The position numbers and the translations under genes were made by a program. DNA of 64,000 nt from Aliisedimentitalea scapharcae (GTDB taxonomy: Bacteria > Pseudomonadota > Alphaproteobacteria > Rhodobacterales > Rhodobacteraceae). Below are positions 63,515 to 64,000 of the stretch, in pieces (the stretch's first letter is position 1; every line of letters begins with the position of its first letter). Location of the stretch: contig NZ_CP123584.1 in NCBI RefSeq assembly GCF_045277565.1, positions 3,534,001-3,598,000 on the forward strand, given 5' to 3'. The notes under the pieces were generated by a model, which saw only the letters and a program-made list of their open reading frames with translations, searched no databases and had not been told where the DNA came from.

Positions 63515-64000
63515 GCTGTTTGTCATTCTGGCATTGCTGTGTGCGCCGGCTCTATCGCAGGCCTCTGCAATCGAGGCCTCCTTGTCGGATGCCACCCTGC
63601 GCGGCAAAGCGGTGTTTCGGTTCATCGGCCTTCCTATCTACGAGGCGCGGCTCTTTACGCCTGCTGGCGCGCCGTTGGATTGGAAGCAGAATTTCGGGAT
63701 TGAGCTGAAGTATTTGCGCCAGATCAGCAAGAAAGATCTGGTTGCAAGCACTATGGATGAGCTGGGCCGCACAGGCGCACGCCTGCCGATACAGGACCAA
63801 TTGTCCCGTTGTTTCGACGATGTTGCCAAGGGAGACCGCTATCTTGCGATAACCAGAGGCCCAGACCAGATCGACTTTTGGCGCAACGATGTTTCGGTAT
63901 GCTCGCTCGGCTATCCACAGATATCCAAACGCTTCATGGCCATTTTTGTCGGCGAAAACACCCGCTCGGCATCGTTCACCCGTAAATTAAAAGGCGAATG
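63507..64000 (+). CDS. Chalcone-isomerase-like domain protein, secreted (runs to window end)
   Basis: The ATG at 63507 overlaps the methyltransferase 3' end by eight bases. A signal peptide (PRLFVILALLCAPALSQASA) is followed by a domain typical of chalcone-isomerase-like proteins: GKAVFRFIGLPIYEARLFTP, LKYLRQISKKDLV, then GPDQIDFWRND and ISKRFMAIFVGENTR. The frame stays open to the last base, so the stop (or a few more codons) is outside the window. It is a periplasmic fatty-acid-binding candidate in the RpoE-type lipid operon. Confidence 0.82.
   Translation, partial: MPRLFVILALLCAPALSQASAIEASLSDATLRGKAVFRFIGLPIYEARLFTPAGAPLDWKQNFGIELKYLRQISKKDLVASTMDELGRTGARLPIQDQLSRCFDDVAKGDRYLAITRGPDQIDFWRNDVSVCSLGYPQISKRFMAIFVGENTRSASFTRKLKGE

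Overview
The window looks like a chromosomal segment of a marine alphaproteobacterium of the Roseobacter group (Rhodobacterales). This is inferred from the gene content: a carbon-phosphorus lyase locus with a two-permease phnCDE transporter, an RpoE/ChrR singlet-oxygen pair with its fatty-acid modification genes, and fairly GC-rich, tightly overlapping operons. No taxonomic marker gene such as 16S rRNA is present, so the genus is not determined.

Layout. (1) 1-6.7 kb, plus strand: a compact catabolic operon with an aldehyde dehydrogenase (5' end outside the window), a Rieske oxygenase, two tandem paralogous proteins of unknown function, a DUF1116 protein, an amidase and a [2Fe-2S] ferredoxin. 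The substrate cannot be read from sequence. (2) 6.8-18.5 kb: phosphonate uptake and C-P lyase. phnGHIJKLNM runs on the minus strand, divergent from the GntR regulator phnF across an 11-bp inverted-repeat operator. phnC-phnD-phnE1-phnE2-acyltransferase is a second minus-strand operon. (3) 18.8-26.4 kb: an SMP-30/gluconolactonase protein, a 1062-residue class III cyclase/AAA ATPase/TPR signalling protein, and a minus-strand trio encoding a catalase-like haem protein, a protein of unknown function and a DyP-type peroxidase. (4) 26.7-43.9 kb: a genomic island at the 3' end of an initiator tRNA-Met gene. It is bounded by two identical 61-bp direct repeats exactly 17,002 bp apart. It carries a 5'-truncated large serine recombinase, a damaged IS3-family element, a damaged and an intact IS110-family transposase, and a ten-kilobase minus-strand operon for xylose uptake and catabolism (lacI-type regulator, xylA, sugar isomerase/epimerase, Gfo/Idh/MocA dehydrogenase, sugar ABC transporter, xylB, transaldolase). 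(5) 43.7-46.3 kb: an eroded second element with recombinase remnants, an intact small tyrosine recombinase and a broken metallo-beta-lactamase-fold gene. (6) 46.3-55.6 kb: a GlxA-type AraC regulator, two related FAD-linked (BBE-type) oxidoreductases, a homocysteine S-methyltransferase-like protein, a small DUF4242 protein and a second giant cyclase/ATPase/TPR protein with an N-terminal SAM domain. (7) 56.2-64 kb: an outer-membrane protein, a small secreted protein, then rpoE-chrR and a divergent set encoding a DUF1365 protein, a short-chain dehydrogenase, a flavoprotein, a cyclopropane-fatty-acid-synthase-like methyltransferase and a chalcone-isomerase-like protein.

How parts work together. 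The phn genes form a full import and C-P bond cleavage route, although phnP and phnO are not seen here. The xyl operon gives self-contained import, isomerisation and phosphorylation of xylose and a link into the pentose phosphate pathway. In the last region three sites match the RpoE consensus (TGATCC, 18-bp spacer, TA-rich -10). One precedes rpoE and two lie back to back between the DUF1365 gene and the flavoprotein gene, which ties the lipid-modification genes to the RpoE/ChrR response. The least explained parts are the 1-6.7 kb oxygenase/amidase operon and the haem-protein trio.
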